DNA from: Kaistia soli DSM 19436
GTDB lineage: Bacteria; Pseudomonadota; Alphaproteobacteria; Rhizobiales; Kaistiaceae
Reading direction: 5' to 3'
Assembly (NCBI RefSeq): GCF_900129325.1
Contig: NZ_FQUP01000002.1
Coordinates: 202,668-266,667 of the forward strand
DNA: 64,000 nt
Shown: in pieces, positions 11,731-20,848 of the stretch
Layout of the letters: every line of letters begins with the position of its first letter
Numbering within the stretch: position 1 is the stretch's first letter
The notes under the pieces: generated by a model
Database searches by the model: none
Told to the model about the DNA's origin: nothing
Seen by the model: only the letters and a program-made list of their open reading frames with translations
Translations under genes and position numbers: made by a program

Positions 11731-13683
11731 TCAAACGACTTCCTTCTTCCGGTTCTGCCGGTTGGCGATCAGGTCCTCGACCACCGCCGGGTCGGCGAGC
11801 GTCGAGATGTCGCCGAGCGCGCCGAACTCGTCCTCGGCGATCTTGCGGAGGATACGGCGCATGATCTTGCCCGAACGCGTCTTCGGCAGGCCCGGCGCGA
11901 ACTGGATGAGATCCGGCGTCGCGATCGGCCCGATCTCCTTGCGCACCCACCCGGCGAGTTCCTTGCGTAGCGCATCGCTTGGTGCAACGCCCGCCATCAG
12001 CGTGACATAGGCATAAATGCCCTGCCCCTTGATGTCGTGCGGGTAGCCGACGACGGCCGCTTCCGAAACGCCGGAATGCGCAACGAGGGCACTCTCGACT
12101 TCGGCGGTGCCCATTCGGTGACCCGAGACATTGATGACGTCGTCGACGCGACCGGTGATCCAGTAATAGCCATCGGCATCGCGCCGGCAGCCGTCACCCG
12201 TGAAATACATGTTCTTGTAGGCGGAGAAATAGGTCTGCTCGAAGCGCTCGTGATCGCCATAGACCGTGCGCATCATGCCCGGCCAGGCATCGAGGATCAC
12301 GAGATTGCCCTCACAGGCCCCCTCCATGATCTGACCTTCGGCATCGACGATCGCCGGCTGCACGCCGAAGAACGGCCAGGAGGCCGAGCCTGGCTTCAAG
12401 GGCGTCGCGCCGGGCATTGGCGTGATCAGGTGGCCGCCGGTCTCGGTCTGCCACCACGTGTCGACGATCGGACACCGGTTGTCGCCGACGACGCGGTAAT
12501 ACCACTCCCACGCCTCGGGATTGATCGGCTCGCCGACTGAACCGAGCAGGCGCAGCGAGGCGCGCGACGTAGACTTGACGGGACCGTCGCCCGCCTGCAT
12601 CAGCGCGCGGATGGCCGTCGGCGCCGTGTAGAAGATCGTCACCTTGTGCTTGTCGATCACCTGCCAGAAGCGGGCATTGGTCGGGTAGTTCGGCACACCT
12701 TCGAACATCAGCGAGGTCGCGCCATTGGCGAGCGGCCCATAGACGATATAGCTGTGCCCGGTGACCCAGCCGACATCGGCCGTGCACCAGAAGATGTCGT
12801 TCTCCTTCAGGTCGAACACCAGTTCATGCGTCATCGCCGCATGCAGCAGATAGCCGCCGGTGGTGTGCAGCACGCCTTTCGGCCGCCCGGTCGAGCCGGA
12901 GGTGTAGAGGATGAACAGCGGGTCTTCCGCGCTCATCTCCTCCGGCGGGCACGCGTCGGACACCGTCGCCGCCATCTCATGGTACCAGAAGTCGCGGCCG
13001 GCATGCATCGCGACCTCGCCACCGGTGCGGCGGATGACCAGCACCTTCTCGTCGCCGATGGTCTTGGTGAGCGCCGAATCGGTATTGTGCTTCAGCGGCA
13101 CTTTCTTGCCGCCGCGCAGTCCCTCGTCGGCCGTGATCACCAGCGTCGAGCGGCAGTCTCCGATGCGCCCGGCGAGGCTGTCCGGCGAAAAGCCACCGAA
13201 CACGATGGAATGGATCGCACCGATACGGGCGCAGGCGAGCATCGCCATTGCCGCCTCGGGAATCATCGGCAGGTAGATCGTGACGCGGTCGCCCTTCGAG
13301 ACGCCGAGCGCCTTCAGGACATTGGCGAAGCGGCAAACCTCGGCATGTAGCTCGCGATAGGTGATTGAACGACTCTCGGAGGGATCATCACCTTCCCAGA
13401 GGATCGCGACCTTGTCGCCGCGTGTCGCCAAATGACGGTCTAGGCAGTTCGCCGCGACATTGAGCGTGCCGTCCTCGAACCAGCGGATATCGATATTCCC
13501 CGGGGCGAAGGACGTGTTCTTGACCTTCGTGAACGGCTTGATCCAGTCGAGCCGCGCCGCCTGCTCGCGCCAGAATCCGTCGGGATCCTCGACCGAGCGG
13601 CGATACATGTCCTGATAGGTGTTGATGTCGACATGCGCCGAGGCGGCCCACTCGCTGGGGACCGCATGGATGATCTCGTGCAT
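11731..13683 (-). CDS. acsA: acetyl-CoA synthetase (acetate--CoA ligase)
   Basis: A 650-residue AMP-forming enzyme that activates acetate to acetyl-CoA. The ANL-superfamily P-loop [11 protein letters not shown] lies in the middle of the protein, and the specificity region [11 protein letters not shown] follows. The C-terminal lysine (about 606) in [11 protein letters not shown] is the residue acetylated by Pat-type enzymes to switch the enzyme off in many bacteria. The ATG at 13683 follows a strong GAGGGAGGA ribosome site; the open frame further upstream has no homology. It lies near phaAB, which draws on the same acetyl-CoA pool, though not in the same operon. Confidence 0.96.
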   Translation of the reverse strand: MHEIIHAVPSEWAASAHVDINTYQDMYRRSVEDPDGFWREQAARLDWIKPFTKVKNTSFAPGNIDIRWFEDGTLNVAANCLDRHLATRGDKVAILWEGDDPSESRSITYRELHAEVCRFANVLKALGVSKGDRVTIYLPMIPEAAMAMLACARIGAIHSIVFGGFSPDSLAGRIGDCRSTLVITADEGLRGGKKVPLKHNTDSALTKTIGDEKVLVIRRTGGEVAMHAGRDFWYHEMAATVSDACPPEEMSAEDPLFILYTSGSTGRPKGVLHTTGGYLLHAAMTHELVFDLKENDIFWCTADVGWVTGHSYIVYGPLANGATSLMFEGVPNYPTNARFWQVIDKHKVTIFYTAPTAIRALMQAGDGPVKSTSRASLRLLGSVGEPINPEAWEWYYRVVGDNRCPIVDTWWQTETGGHLITPMPGATPLKPGSASWPFFGVQPAIVDAEGQIMEGACEGNLVILDAWPGMMRTVYGDHERFEQTYFSAYKNMYFTGDGCRRDADGYYWITGRVDDVINVSGHRMGTAEVESALVAHSGVSEAAVVGYPHDIKGQGIYAYVTLMAGVAPSDALRKELAGWVRKEIGPIATPDLIQFAPGLPKTRSGKIMRRILRKIAEDEFGALGDISTLADPAVVEDLIANRQNRKKEVV

Positions 13684-13821
13684 TCTATCCTCCCTCATCC
13701 GCGCCCGCGCACGCCTGCGAGTGCGGCAACCTCCGTTGGTCACTTAATCCGTTCCGCGCCGAAGCCGCAACAACGCCGCGCGGCGACGGCAGGGGCGCGC
13801 TGTCGCAGGCCTTCGGCAGTG

Positions 13822-14502
13822 TCAGGCCGGAAGGATCGTCAGAATGTCGACGGCCTTCTCGTCTGAATCCTCCAGCGCCGCTTCGACGGGCACCGTGATG
13901 GCCGCGCGAAGGATCGTACCACTCCCGGGCCGGTAACTGCGACCGGGGTCGCCGACCACGACCGTCACGCCGGACGCGGCGAGTTCCCGGAGCCAGGGCA
14001 GGATCGCCGCCGTCATCGCGCGGTCGTAGAAGATATCGCCGCAGAGCATGACATCGGCATCCACGGCCGACCCGACGAGATCACCGATCATCGGCGACAC
14101 TTCGACGCCATTGGCCGCGGCGTTGAGGGCGATCGCCGCAATCGCGAAAGGATCGATCTCCACCGATGTCACGGAGCTTGCGCCGGCAAGCGCCGCGGCG
14201 ATGCCGACCAGCCCCGACCCCGCCGCGAAATCGATCACGCGGCGACCGCGTACCAGTCCCGGGTGGTCGAGCACATGGCGGGCAAGACCCCTCCCGCCGG
14301 CCCAGGCAAAGGCCCAAAACGGCAGCGCAGCGCCAATGACGCCGATCTCGTCCTCGCTCCGCTGCCAAAGCAGTGTCGCGTCATCGGCCTGCCAGAGCCG
14401 GATCTCGGGCACATGCGGCACCGGCAAGAGCCGCGTCTCCGCCTGGATGAAACGAATGCGGGCAGCCGCGTCGTCGGGGACGGCGCCGCTTGGCCGGGTC
14501 AG
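13822..14502 (-). CDS. class I SAM-dependent methyltransferase (ETFB/METTL20-like)
   Basis: 226 residues if started at CTG 14502; 201 if started at TTG 14427. The Rossmann methyltransferase core shows the SAM loop VIDFAAGSGLVGIAAA, and the N-terminal motif PHVPEIRLW matches bacterial proteins related to electron-transfer-flavoprotein beta-lysine methyltransferases. The conserved stretch before it (RFIQAETRLLPVP) is encoded in frame but holds no ATG, GTG or TTG before an in-frame stop. CTG at 14502 overlaps the upstream EVE gene stop as CTGA, so a non-canonical coupled start is plausible. The substrate is inferred only. Confidence 0.72.
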   Translation of the reverse strand: MTRPSGAVPDDAAARIRFIQAETRLLPVPHVPEIRLWQADDATLLWQRSEDEIGVIGAALPFWAFAWAGGRGLARHVLDHPGLVRGRRVIDFAAGSGLVGIAAALAGASSVTSVEIDPFAIAAIALNAAANGVEVSPMIGDLVGSAVDADVMLCGDIFYDRAMTAAILPWLRELAASGVTVVVGDPGRSYRPGSGTILRAAITVPVEAALEDSDEKAVDILTILPA

Positions 14503-14918
14503 GGTGAGATGCCCGCCATCTCACAGACGATATCCCATTCCGCGTCGGTCACGGGCTGCACCGAGAGGCGCGAATTGGAAACAAGCGCCATGCCCTTGAG
14601 CCGCGACTCGGCCTTGGCGGCGACCAGCGTCACCGGCGTCTTCACCGGCCCGACCGCGCGGATATCGACGCATTCCCAGGTGCCGCTGTCATCGGTCGAA
14701 TCGGGATGGATCTCCTTGACCACCTCGACGACGCCGACGATCTCCTTGCCTTCGTTGGAATGGTAGAAGAAGCCCCGATCGCCGACCTTCATGGCGCGCA
14801 TATGGTTGCGCGCCTGATAGTTGCGGACGCCGTCCCACTCCTGCCCGGCCTCACCTTTGGCGACGAGGTCCTGGAAGGAGAATGTGTCCGGCTCGGATTT
14901 ATACAGCCAATGCGCCAT
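14499..14918 (-). CDS. EVE domain-containing protein
   Basis: A 139-residue single EVE (PUA-like) domain, related to human THYN1. Family motifs are the N-terminal WLYKSEPDTFSF, WDGVRNYQARN and FFYHSN, with VQPVTDAEWD near the end. EVE domains bind modified bases in DNA or RNA; in bacteria they often sit beside core genes, as here. It lies 12 bases from the YciI gene and overlaps the methyltransferase downstream. Confidence 0.9.
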   Translation of the reverse strand: MAHWLYKSEPDTFSFQDLVAKGEAGQEWDGVRNYQARNHMRAMKVGDRGFFYHSNEGKEIVGVVEVVKEIHPDSTDDSGTWECVDIRAVGPVKTPVTLVAAKAESRLKGMALVSNSRLSVQPVTDAEWDIVCEMAGISP

Positions 14919-14930
14919 GGCGAATGCTCC

Positions 14931-15209
14931 TCAGGCCGGCTTGCCCCAGCCCCAGCGCCACGCCTTGACTTCGACCGACTTGAACAGGCCTGCCTTGGCA
15001 TAGGGATCCTCGGCAAGCAACGCCCGCGCCGCCGCCTCGTCCTCGGCCTCGACGATCAGCATCGAGCCGACCATGTCGCCCTTGGCGTCGAGAAACGGGC
15101 CGGCGATCGGCACGGGCGCCGTCTTGAGCCAGTCGAGATGCGCCGGGCGCGTCGCGACGCGCTTCTCGAGCGCGCCGTCATGATCGGTGAGGATGGCAAC
15201 GAAATGCAT
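14931..15209 (-). CDS. YciI family protein
   Basis: A 92-residue alpha/beta dimeric-barrel protein of the YciI (muconolactone isomerase-like) fold. The His-Asp pair in RPAHLDWL and the DPYAKAGLF motif are typical. Function is unknown in general. It is encoded just upstream of the EVE gene on the same strand and probably forms an operon with it. In other alphaproteobacteria EVE, YciI and gpsA genes are adjacent too. Confidence 0.87.
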   Translation of the reverse strand: MHFVAILTDHDGALEKRVATRPAHLDWLKTAPVPIAGPFLDAKGDMVGSMLIVEAEDEAAARALLAEDPYAKAGLFKSVEVKAWRWGWGKPA

Positions 15210-15245
15210 GGGGACGTCTCCGAAAGGTCCGCCGCACGTTAGGTG

Positions 15246-15278
15246 CGCCTTTCGGGCTGGTAAAGAGCCCGAAAGGCG
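15246..15278. terminator. 13-bp perfect inverted repeat between gpsA and YciI gene
   Basis: CGCCTTTCGGGCT (15246-15258) and AGCCCGAAAGGCG (15266-15278) form a perfect 13-bp stem with a 7-base loop. It lies 14 bases past the gpsA stop on the minus strand. No strong T tract follows, so it may terminate partially or be an RNA-stabilising hairpin. Confidence 0.5.
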
Positions 15279-15292
15279 AATGGCGGCAGCCT

Positions 15293-16261
15293 CTATTCCG
15301 TCTCGTGCTTCAGTGGCCGGCTCATCAGGGCGGCCATCGCGCCGTCAATATCGATCTCACCCTCGACCACCGCCGCCACCTGCGCCGTGATGGGCATATC
15401 GACGCCGAGACGCAGGGCGAGCGCGCGTGCCACGGCAGCTGTCGCGGCGCCCTCCACCAGGACATGAGCCGGCACCTCGCCCCGGCCAAGAGCCAAGCCG
15501 TAGGAGAAATTGCGCGACTGCGGCGAGGAGCAGGTGAGGACGAGATCACCGAGCCCCGAAAGACCCATCAAGGTATCTGGCCGCGCGCCCAGCGCCGCGC
15601 CGATCCGTCTCAACTCGGCGAAGCCGCGCGCCGTCAGCGCCGCGGCGGCACTGGCACCAAGAGCCCGTCCCGCAACGATGCCGACTGCGATCGCCAGCAC
15701 ATTCTTGAAGGCACCGCCAACCTCGACGCCGATCATGTCGGTTTCGGCATAGGGACGGAAGCTGGACGAGCCGAGCGCCTGGCAAAGTGCCATGGCCAGC
15801 TTCGGTTCGGCGGCGGCGATGGTCACGGCCGTCGGCAGGCCGCGCGCCACATCGACGGCGAAGCTGGGCCCCGACAGGACGGCCGGCGCCGCCGGCGGCA
15901 ACGCCTGCTCCAGCACCTCGGTCGGCCTGAGCTCGGTGCCGCGCTCCAGCCCCTTGGCGCAGAGCACCACTGGCGTGTCGTCGGCGATGCCGGCAAGCCC
16001 GGCCACAACGCTGCGCACCGTCTGCGTCGGGGTGACGATCAGAATCGCATCGGCGGTGATGACATCACCAAGCCGATCCGTCACCGCCATGTCGGGCGGC
16101 AGCGCAATGCCTGGCAGGTGCTCGCGGTTCTCGCCGGTCGCGTGGATGTCGCTGACGTCGCGTCCATAGAGCGTCACCTCCCGCCCCGCGCGATGGGCAG
16201 CCAACGCCAGCGCAGTGCCCCAGGCCCCAGCCCCGACAACGGCGATGCGCTCAAGCTTCAT
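15293..16261 (-). CDS. gpsA: NAD(P)-dependent glycerol-3-phosphate dehydrogenase
   Basis: A 322-residue enzyme that reduces dihydroxyacetone phosphate to sn-glycerol-3-phosphate, the backbone of phospholipids. The N-terminal Rossmann motif GAGAWGTALA is at residues 10-19. The family motifs around CAKGLE and LSGPSFA precede the catalytic lysine region VEVGGAFKNVLAIA, followed by GLSGLGDLVLTC. The start overlaps the NUDIX gene stop by four bases (ATGA). The order tsaD-NUDIX-gpsA is a common alphaproteobacterial arrangement. Confidence 0.95.
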   Translation of the reverse strand: MKLERIAVVGAGAWGTALALAAHRAGREVTLYGRDVSDIHATGENREHLPGIALPPDMAVTDRLGDVITADAILIVTPTQTVRSVVAGLAGIADDTPVVLCAKGLERGTELRPTEVLEQALPPAAPAVLSGPSFAVDVARGLPTAVTIAAAEPKLAMALCQALGSSSFRPYAETDMIGVEVGGAFKNVLAIAVGIVAGRALGASAAAALTARGFAELRRIGAALGARPDTLMGLSGLGDLVLTCSSPQSRNFSYGLALGRGEVPAHVLVEGAATAAVARALALRLGVDMPITAQVAAVVEGEIDIDGAMAALMSRPLKHETE

Positions 16262-16773
16262 CGGCCCGGAACCTCAAGGTCGAGCCTGACCAGCAGTTCA
16301 GGCAACAAGGCATCGAGCCGCCCGAACAGCACCGGCGGCGGGAGGAGCGGCACAAAGGAAAACGCCATGCGGATCGGCGGGCCGCCACCATCCGGCGTCT
16401 GCTCCGTCCACGCCCAATTCTCGGCGGCAACGTCATCGAGCGCGACATGGAAGAAGGTACGGTGATGCTGGAAGCGGACGGCGCCGCGCTCGAACGTCTC
16501 CGACTGGAAGACATAGGTCATCTCGCCGAGCGGCTCGAAAGCGCCGGGCGGCGCGAGACCCGTCTCTTCCAGCAATTCACGCCGCGCAGCCGCTTCGAGC
16601 TCTTCGCCATCCTCGACCGTGCCCCCGGGCACTTGCACGCCGACCTCGGGAAAGTCCGGCTCGGTGAAGATAAGCAGCTTCTCATGCCAGGTCGCGTAGA
16701 TGACAACCTTACGGCGGAAGCGGATTTCCGGACGCGGCTTTCGCACGGGTGTCTCCCTCATGCCTTCGCTCAT
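16258..16773 (-). CDS. NUDIX hydrolase
   Basis: 171 residues. A complete Nudix box is visible: G, five residues, E, seven residues, then RELLEETGL. These residues coordinate metal and cleave a nucleoside-diphosphate-linked substrate. Which substrate cannot be told from the sequence. The gene overlaps gpsA at its 3' end and tsaD at its 5' end by four bases each, so the three genes are one coupled transcription unit. Confidence 0.88.
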   Translation of the reverse strand: MSEGMRETPVRKPRPEIRFRRKVVIYATWHEKLLIFTEPDFPEVGVQVPGGTVEDGEELEAAARRELLEETGLAPPGAFEPLGEMTYVFQSETFERGAVRFQHHRTFFHVALDDVAAENWAWTEQTPDGGGPPIRMAFSFVPLLPPPVLFGRLDALLPELLVRLDLEVPGR

Positions 16774-17861
16774 GCCTTGGCACCTTTCATGCCGGAACCG
16801 ATCATCGGCAGCGCAACGGTATCGAGGGGCCAGCGCGGCCGCGCCGGCGCGTCGAGCCCGTCGGCAAGACCAAGCGCCAGTCGCTCCGCACCCGCCCAGG
16901 CGATCATCGCACCATTGTCTGTGCAGAGTGCGAGCGGCGGCGCGACGAGGCGGAAGCCGCGCGCCTCCGCTTCAGCCGCCAGGCCGGAACGAAGCGCACG
17001 ATTGGCCGCGACGCCGCCCGCGATCACCAGCACCGGCACAGCGATCGCGGGGAATTCGGCACGGAAACGGTCGAGCGCATGAGCGATCCGATCCGCGACT
17101 ACCGCTGAAACCGTCGCCTGGAATGCGGCCGCGAGATCGGCGACATCGCCGTCCGAAAGCGGCGCGGCGGCTTCGGCGGCCTGACGCACCGCCGTCTTGA
17201 GGCCGGAGAAGGAAAAATCGGCGCCGGCACGGCCGAACATGGGGCGCGGCAGCGTGAAGCGCGATGCATCACCGCTCGCCGCTGAACGCTCCACCGCTGG
17301 GCCTCCGGGATAGGGCAGTCCGAGCAGCTTGGCGGTCTTGTCGAACGCTTCACCGAGCGCATCGTCAATCGTCGTGCCCCAGCGTTCATAGGCGCCGACG
17401 CCGCGCACCAGCAGGATCTGCGTATGGCCGCCCGATACGAGCACCAGCAGATAGGGAAACGCGACAGCATCGGTCAGCCGCGCCGTCAGCGCATGTCCCT
17501 CGAGGTGATTGACGGCGAGCAGCGGCAGTTCGGCCGCGAAGGCGATCGCCTTGGCCGTCGTTAGGCCGACGATGACGCCGCCGATGAGGCCTGGGCCGGC
17601 GGTCGCGGCAACGGCATCGAGATCGGCAAACCCGACTCCGGCCTCGGCCAGCGCCGCCTCGATGACAGCATCGATCGCCTCGACATGCGCGCGCGCCGCA
17701 ATCTCCGGCACGACGCCGCCGAACGCCGCATGATCCGCGATCTGCGACAGCACGATATTGGAGCGGATCATGCCACGACCATCGTCGCTCCGATGCACGA
17801 CGGAGGCCGCGGTCTCGTCGCAACTGGTCTCGATGCCCAAAACGAGCTGGCCGGCAGTCAC
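16770..17861 (-). CDS. tsaD: tRNA N6-adenosine threonylcarbamoyltransferase TsaD
   Basis: A 363-residue ASKHA-fold enzyme that transfers the threonylcarbamoyl group to A37 of ANN-decoding tRNAs, with TsaB and TsaE. The start of the domain, [14 protein letters not shown], and the metal-binding His pair in NHLEGH are visible, plus GGPAVERSA. The start is GTG at 17861; the frame extends 57 codons further upstream without family similarity. The hemC gene is divergent across a 130-base gap that must hold both promoters. Confidence 0.95.
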   Translation of the reverse strand: MTAGQLVLGIETSCDETAASVVHRSDDGRGMIRSNIVLSQIADHAAFGGVVPEIAARAHVEAIDAVIEAALAEAGVGFADLDAVAATAGPGLIGGVIVGLTTAKAIAFAAELPLLAVNHLEGHALTARLTDAVAFPYLLVLVSGGHTQILLVRGVGAYERWGTTIDDALGEAFDKTAKLLGLPYPGGPAVERSAASGDASRFTLPRPMFGRAGADFSFSGLKTAVRQAAEAAAPLSDGDVADLAAAFQATVSAVVADRIAHALDRFRAEFPAIAVPVLVIAGGVAANRALRSGLAAEAEARGFRLVAPPLALCTDNGAMIAWAGAERLALGLADGLDAPARPRWPLDTVALPMIGSGMKGAKA

Positions 17862-17991
17862 GAGGGCGTGCCTTTCGACGGGGAGTGGCTGGCGCCGCCG
17901 TCCCGATTGCCGCAGCCCCTTCCATCGTCGGAGGGAGCGACTAGACTGCGCGCCGATCAATCCCGCCCACCTAGCATCCGGAGCCGACCGC

Positions 17992-18933
17992 GTGCAATCC
18001 GCCCCTTCCGCTCCGCTCCTTCGCATTGGCACGCGCGGCAGCCCGCTGGCGCTGGCCCAGGCGCACGAGACGCGCGCAAGGATCGCATCCTTCTACAGTG
18101 TCGATCCGGACGAGATCGAGATCGAGGTGATCCGCACCTCCGGCGACCGCATCCAGGATCGGCCACTTTCGGAAGCGGGCGGTAAGGGTCTGTTCACCAA
18201 GGAGATTGAGGAAGCGCTGATCGCTGGCCGCATCGATCTCGCGGTTCATTCGTCGAAGGACATGCCGACGGCTCTGCCCGAAGGGCTGGAACTCTCGGCT
18301 TTTCTGCCCCGCGAGGATGTGCGCGACGCCTTTCTTTCGCCCGTGGCGACGACGCTTCGTGAGCTTCCGCAAGGCGCAGTGCTTGGCACGTCCTCGCTCC
18401 GCCGTCGCGCGATGGCACTCAGCCTCAGGCCGGACCTCAAACCGGTCGAGTTTCGCGGCAATGTCGAGACGCGGCTGAAGAAGCTCGCCGATGGCGTCGC
18501 GCATGCCACGCTGCTGGCGCTGGCCGGCCTGAAGCGGCTCGGCCTCGAAGCGCATGCAACCTCGATCATCGAGCCTGACGATTTCCTTCCCGCCTGCGGG
18601 CAGGGCGCCGTGGCGATCGAGACTCGAATTGGCGACGAGCGCACCAGTGGCCTCGTCGCCCGCATCAATCACGAGCCGACGCAAATCGCGCTGAGCGCCG
18701 AACGCGCTTTCCTGACACGGCTCGACGGTTCCTGCCGGACACCGATCGGTGGCCTCGCCACCATCGAAGGGGGCGTCGTCACGTTCCGCGGCATGGTGCT
18801 CTCGCCCGATGGCCGGCAGTCCGAATCGGTCCGGCTGGAAGGGTCGGTCGCCGATGCCGCCCGGCTCGGCTTCGACGCCGCGGGCGAACTGATCAGCCGC
18901 GGCGGCACCGCCTTCTTCCGCGCGGACGCCTGA
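17992..18933 (+). CDS. hemC: hydroxymethylbilane synthase (porphobilinogen deaminase)
   Basis: A 313-residue heme-pathway enzyme that polymerises four porphobilinogens. Family motifs include [13 protein letters not shown] at the N-terminus, HSSKDMP, and Cys248 in GSCRTPIGG, which carries the dipyrromethane cofactor. The start is GTG at 17992; the open frame upstream overlaps tsaD and is not real. It heads the hemC-hemD-mitofilin-hemY operon. Confidence 0.95.
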   Translation: MQSAPSAPLLRIGTRGSPLALAQAHETRARIASFYSVDPDEIEIEVIRTSGDRIQDRPLSEAGGKGLFTKEIEEALIAGRIDLAVHSSKDMPTALPEGLELSAFLPREDVRDAFLSPVATTLRELPQGAVLGTSSLRRRAMALSLRPDLKPVEFRGNVETRLKKLADGVAHATLLALAGLKRLGLEAHATSIIEPDDFLPACGQGAVAIETRIGDERTSGLVARINHEPTQIALSAERAFLTRLDGSCRTPIGGLATIEGGVVTFRGMVLSPDGRQSESVRLEGSVADAARLGFDAAGELISRGGTAFFRADA

Positions 18934-18937
18934 CGCG

Positions 18938-19639
18938 ATGCGGCTGCTCGTGACGCGGCCGGAGCCCGACGCCAGCCGCACGGCTGCGACGCTCGCGGCA
19001 CGCGGCCATGCGCCGATCCGCGCGCCGATGCTGTCAGCCGCGTTCCTGCCGCCGCCATCCGCAATCAGGCCTCCGGCCGCAATTCTCTTTACCAGCGTCA
19101 ACGCGGTCCGCGCGGTCGCCGCATGGCCGCAGGAGGTACTGCCGCGCGACGTGCCCGCCCTCGCAGTCGGCCAGCGCACGGCCGACGAAGCGCGTGCAGC
19201 GGGCTTCTCCGATACGCGCTCGGCAGACGGCGACAGTACGGCATTGGCATCCCTTGCCGCGGAAATCCTCGATCCCCTGGCCGGGCCGTTGCTCTATCCG
19301 ACGCTGGCCGTTCCTTCGGGCGATCTCGCGGCGAGGCTCCAAGCGGCGGGCTTCACGGTCAACCAGATCGAGGCCTATCGCATGATTGCAGCGACGGCCT
19401 TGCCGGAGGCAACTGAGGCGGCCATCGCCGGTGACGCCGTCGACGGCGTTCTGCTCTATTCGCGCCGGACCGCTGAGACCTTCGTCGCCCTGACCACCGC
19501 GCTGAAACCGCATCTCGCCGCATTGGCCTTCTACTGTCTCTCCGCCGAGGTCGCGATAGCCCTCGACACGGGCCATATCCACATCGCGGACGAGCCGAAT
19601 GAGGCCTCATTGCTGAAGCTCCTCGAAGCCGGAACATAG
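18938..19639 (+). CDS. hemD: uroporphyrinogen-III synthase
   Basis: A 233-residue two-lobed HemD protein that cyclises and inverts ring D of hydroxymethylbilane. The N-terminus RLLVTRPEPDASRTAATLAA and the VGQRTADEARAAGF segment are typical of this divergent family. The ATG lies four bases after the hemC stop, so expression is coupled. Identity rests on the family pattern plus the hemC context. Confidence 0.9.
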   Translation: MRLLVTRPEPDASRTAATLAARGHAPIRAPMLSAAFLPPPSAIRPPAAILFTSVNAVRAVAAWPQEVLPRDVPALAVGQRTADEARAAGFSDTRSADGDSTALASLAAEILDPLAGPLLYPTLAVPSGDLAARLQAAGFTVNQIEAYRMIAATALPEATEAAIAGDAVDGVLLYSRRTAETFVALTTALKPHLAALAFYCLSAEVAIALDTGHIHIADEPNEASLLKLLEAGT

Positions 19640-19702
19640 GCAGAGGGCATCCGTTGACGGATTGCTCTATAGTTGGGTTTGCGAGAAACGAGATCGAGGG
19701 CC

Positions 19703-20839
19703 ATGGCCGAAGACGACGACACCCCATCCGCAGCCGAAAGCACCGGTTCGCCGCGCCAGAAGCGGCCGCCCGTGACGATCGACCTCGAGGCTGAGGCCGT
19801 CACGCCGGCGCGTCCGGCCGACCCGGCGCCGGAGGCAGCGACGGAGTCCGGCGCCGATCCATCGCCTGCGGCTACCGAGGCGACGACAACGCCGCCCGAT
19901 AGCCTGGCGCGGCGCCTTGTGCCCCTCGGCGTCGCGGCCGTCGTCGGCGGCCTCATCGGCGGTGCCGCCGGAGCGCTGTTGTTCGCGCCGCAGACCGACA
20001 CGATCACCTCGGCCAGCATCGACAGCCGCTTCGCGACGCTCGCAAGCCGCCTCGATGCGCTGGAGGCGAAGAGCGGCTCCACGACCGCATCTGGCCCGAC
20101 CATCGATCCCGAGCGAATCACCGCGCTCGAATCGGCACTCGCCCGGCTTGAATCGGCACCACCTGCCACCGGCAACGGCACCGCGACCGTCGATCTTCAG
20201 CCCATCGAACAGCGTCTTGCTGCGTTGGAAGCGCGTCCGGTCGAACCGCCGGCGCCGGCCGTCGATCTCCAGCCGCTGGAACAGAAGCTGTCGACGCTCG
20301 ACAGCCGCATCGGCAATATCGAAGCGCATCCGCCGTCCGATCCGGCAACCGAGGCGGCGGCGCGAACGATCGCGCTGACAGCCCTTCGACAGGCGGCGCG
20401 CAGCGACAGGCCTTTCGACGCCGAACTGGCCTCCTTCCGGACGCTCGGTGGCGACGAGGCGCAGCTCGCCGCCCTGGCGCCGCTCGCGGCCAACGGGGCG
20501 CCGTCGGTCGCCTCGCTACAGGCGTCCTTCCCGGCCGCCGCCGACGCGGTTCGCAGCGCCAGCCGCCGCATCGATCCGGAAGCCGGGTTCATTGACAGGC
20601 TCGCGGCATCGGCCGGTTCGCTCGTGTCGGTAAAGCCCGCCGGCCCTGTCGAGGGTAGTTCTCCCACCGCCATCGTCTCACGCATGGAATCCATGGTCGA
20701 CAAAGGCGATCTCGCCGCCGCGCTGGCCGAGAGCGACGCGCTCGACGCCACATCGAAAAGCGCGCTGGCCGGCTGGGCGGATGCGGCGCGCCGCCGCGTC
20801 GCGATCGATCAGGCGCTGGCAGCGCTGGGCGGGAACTGA
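19703..20839 (+). CDS. mitofilin (Mic60)-like inner membrane protein
   Basis: 378 residues. A Pro/Ala/Glu-rich N-terminus is followed by one transmembrane helix (about 75-97, VAAVVGGLIGGAAGALLF). Then come a coiled-coil region with repeated LEARP-type units and a C-terminal mitofilin-like domain. The family is the bacterial relative of mitochondrial Mic60, which shapes intracytoplasmic membranes. In alphaproteobacteria it is found between hemD and hemY, as here. The ATG at 19703 was chosen over an upstream in-frame ATG that overlaps no ribosome site. Confidence 0.82.
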   Translation: MAEDDDTPSAAESTGSPRQKRPPVTIDLEAEAVTPARPADPAPEAATESGADPSPAATEATTTPPDSLARRLVPLGVAAVVGGLIGGAAGALLFAPQTDTITSASIDSRFATLASRLDALEAKSGSTTASGPTIDPERITALESALARLESAPPATGNGTATVDLQPIEQRLAALEARPVEPPAPAVDLQPLEQKLSTLDSRIGNIEAHPPSDPATEAAARTIALTALRQAARSDRPFDAELASFRTLGGDEAQLAALAPLAANGAPSVASLQASFPAAADAVRSASRRIDPEAGFIDRLAASAGSLVSVKPAGPVEGSSPTAIVSRMESMVDKGDLAAALAESDALDATSKSALAGWADAARRRVAIDQALAALGGN

Positions 20840-20848
20840 GGAGGCACG

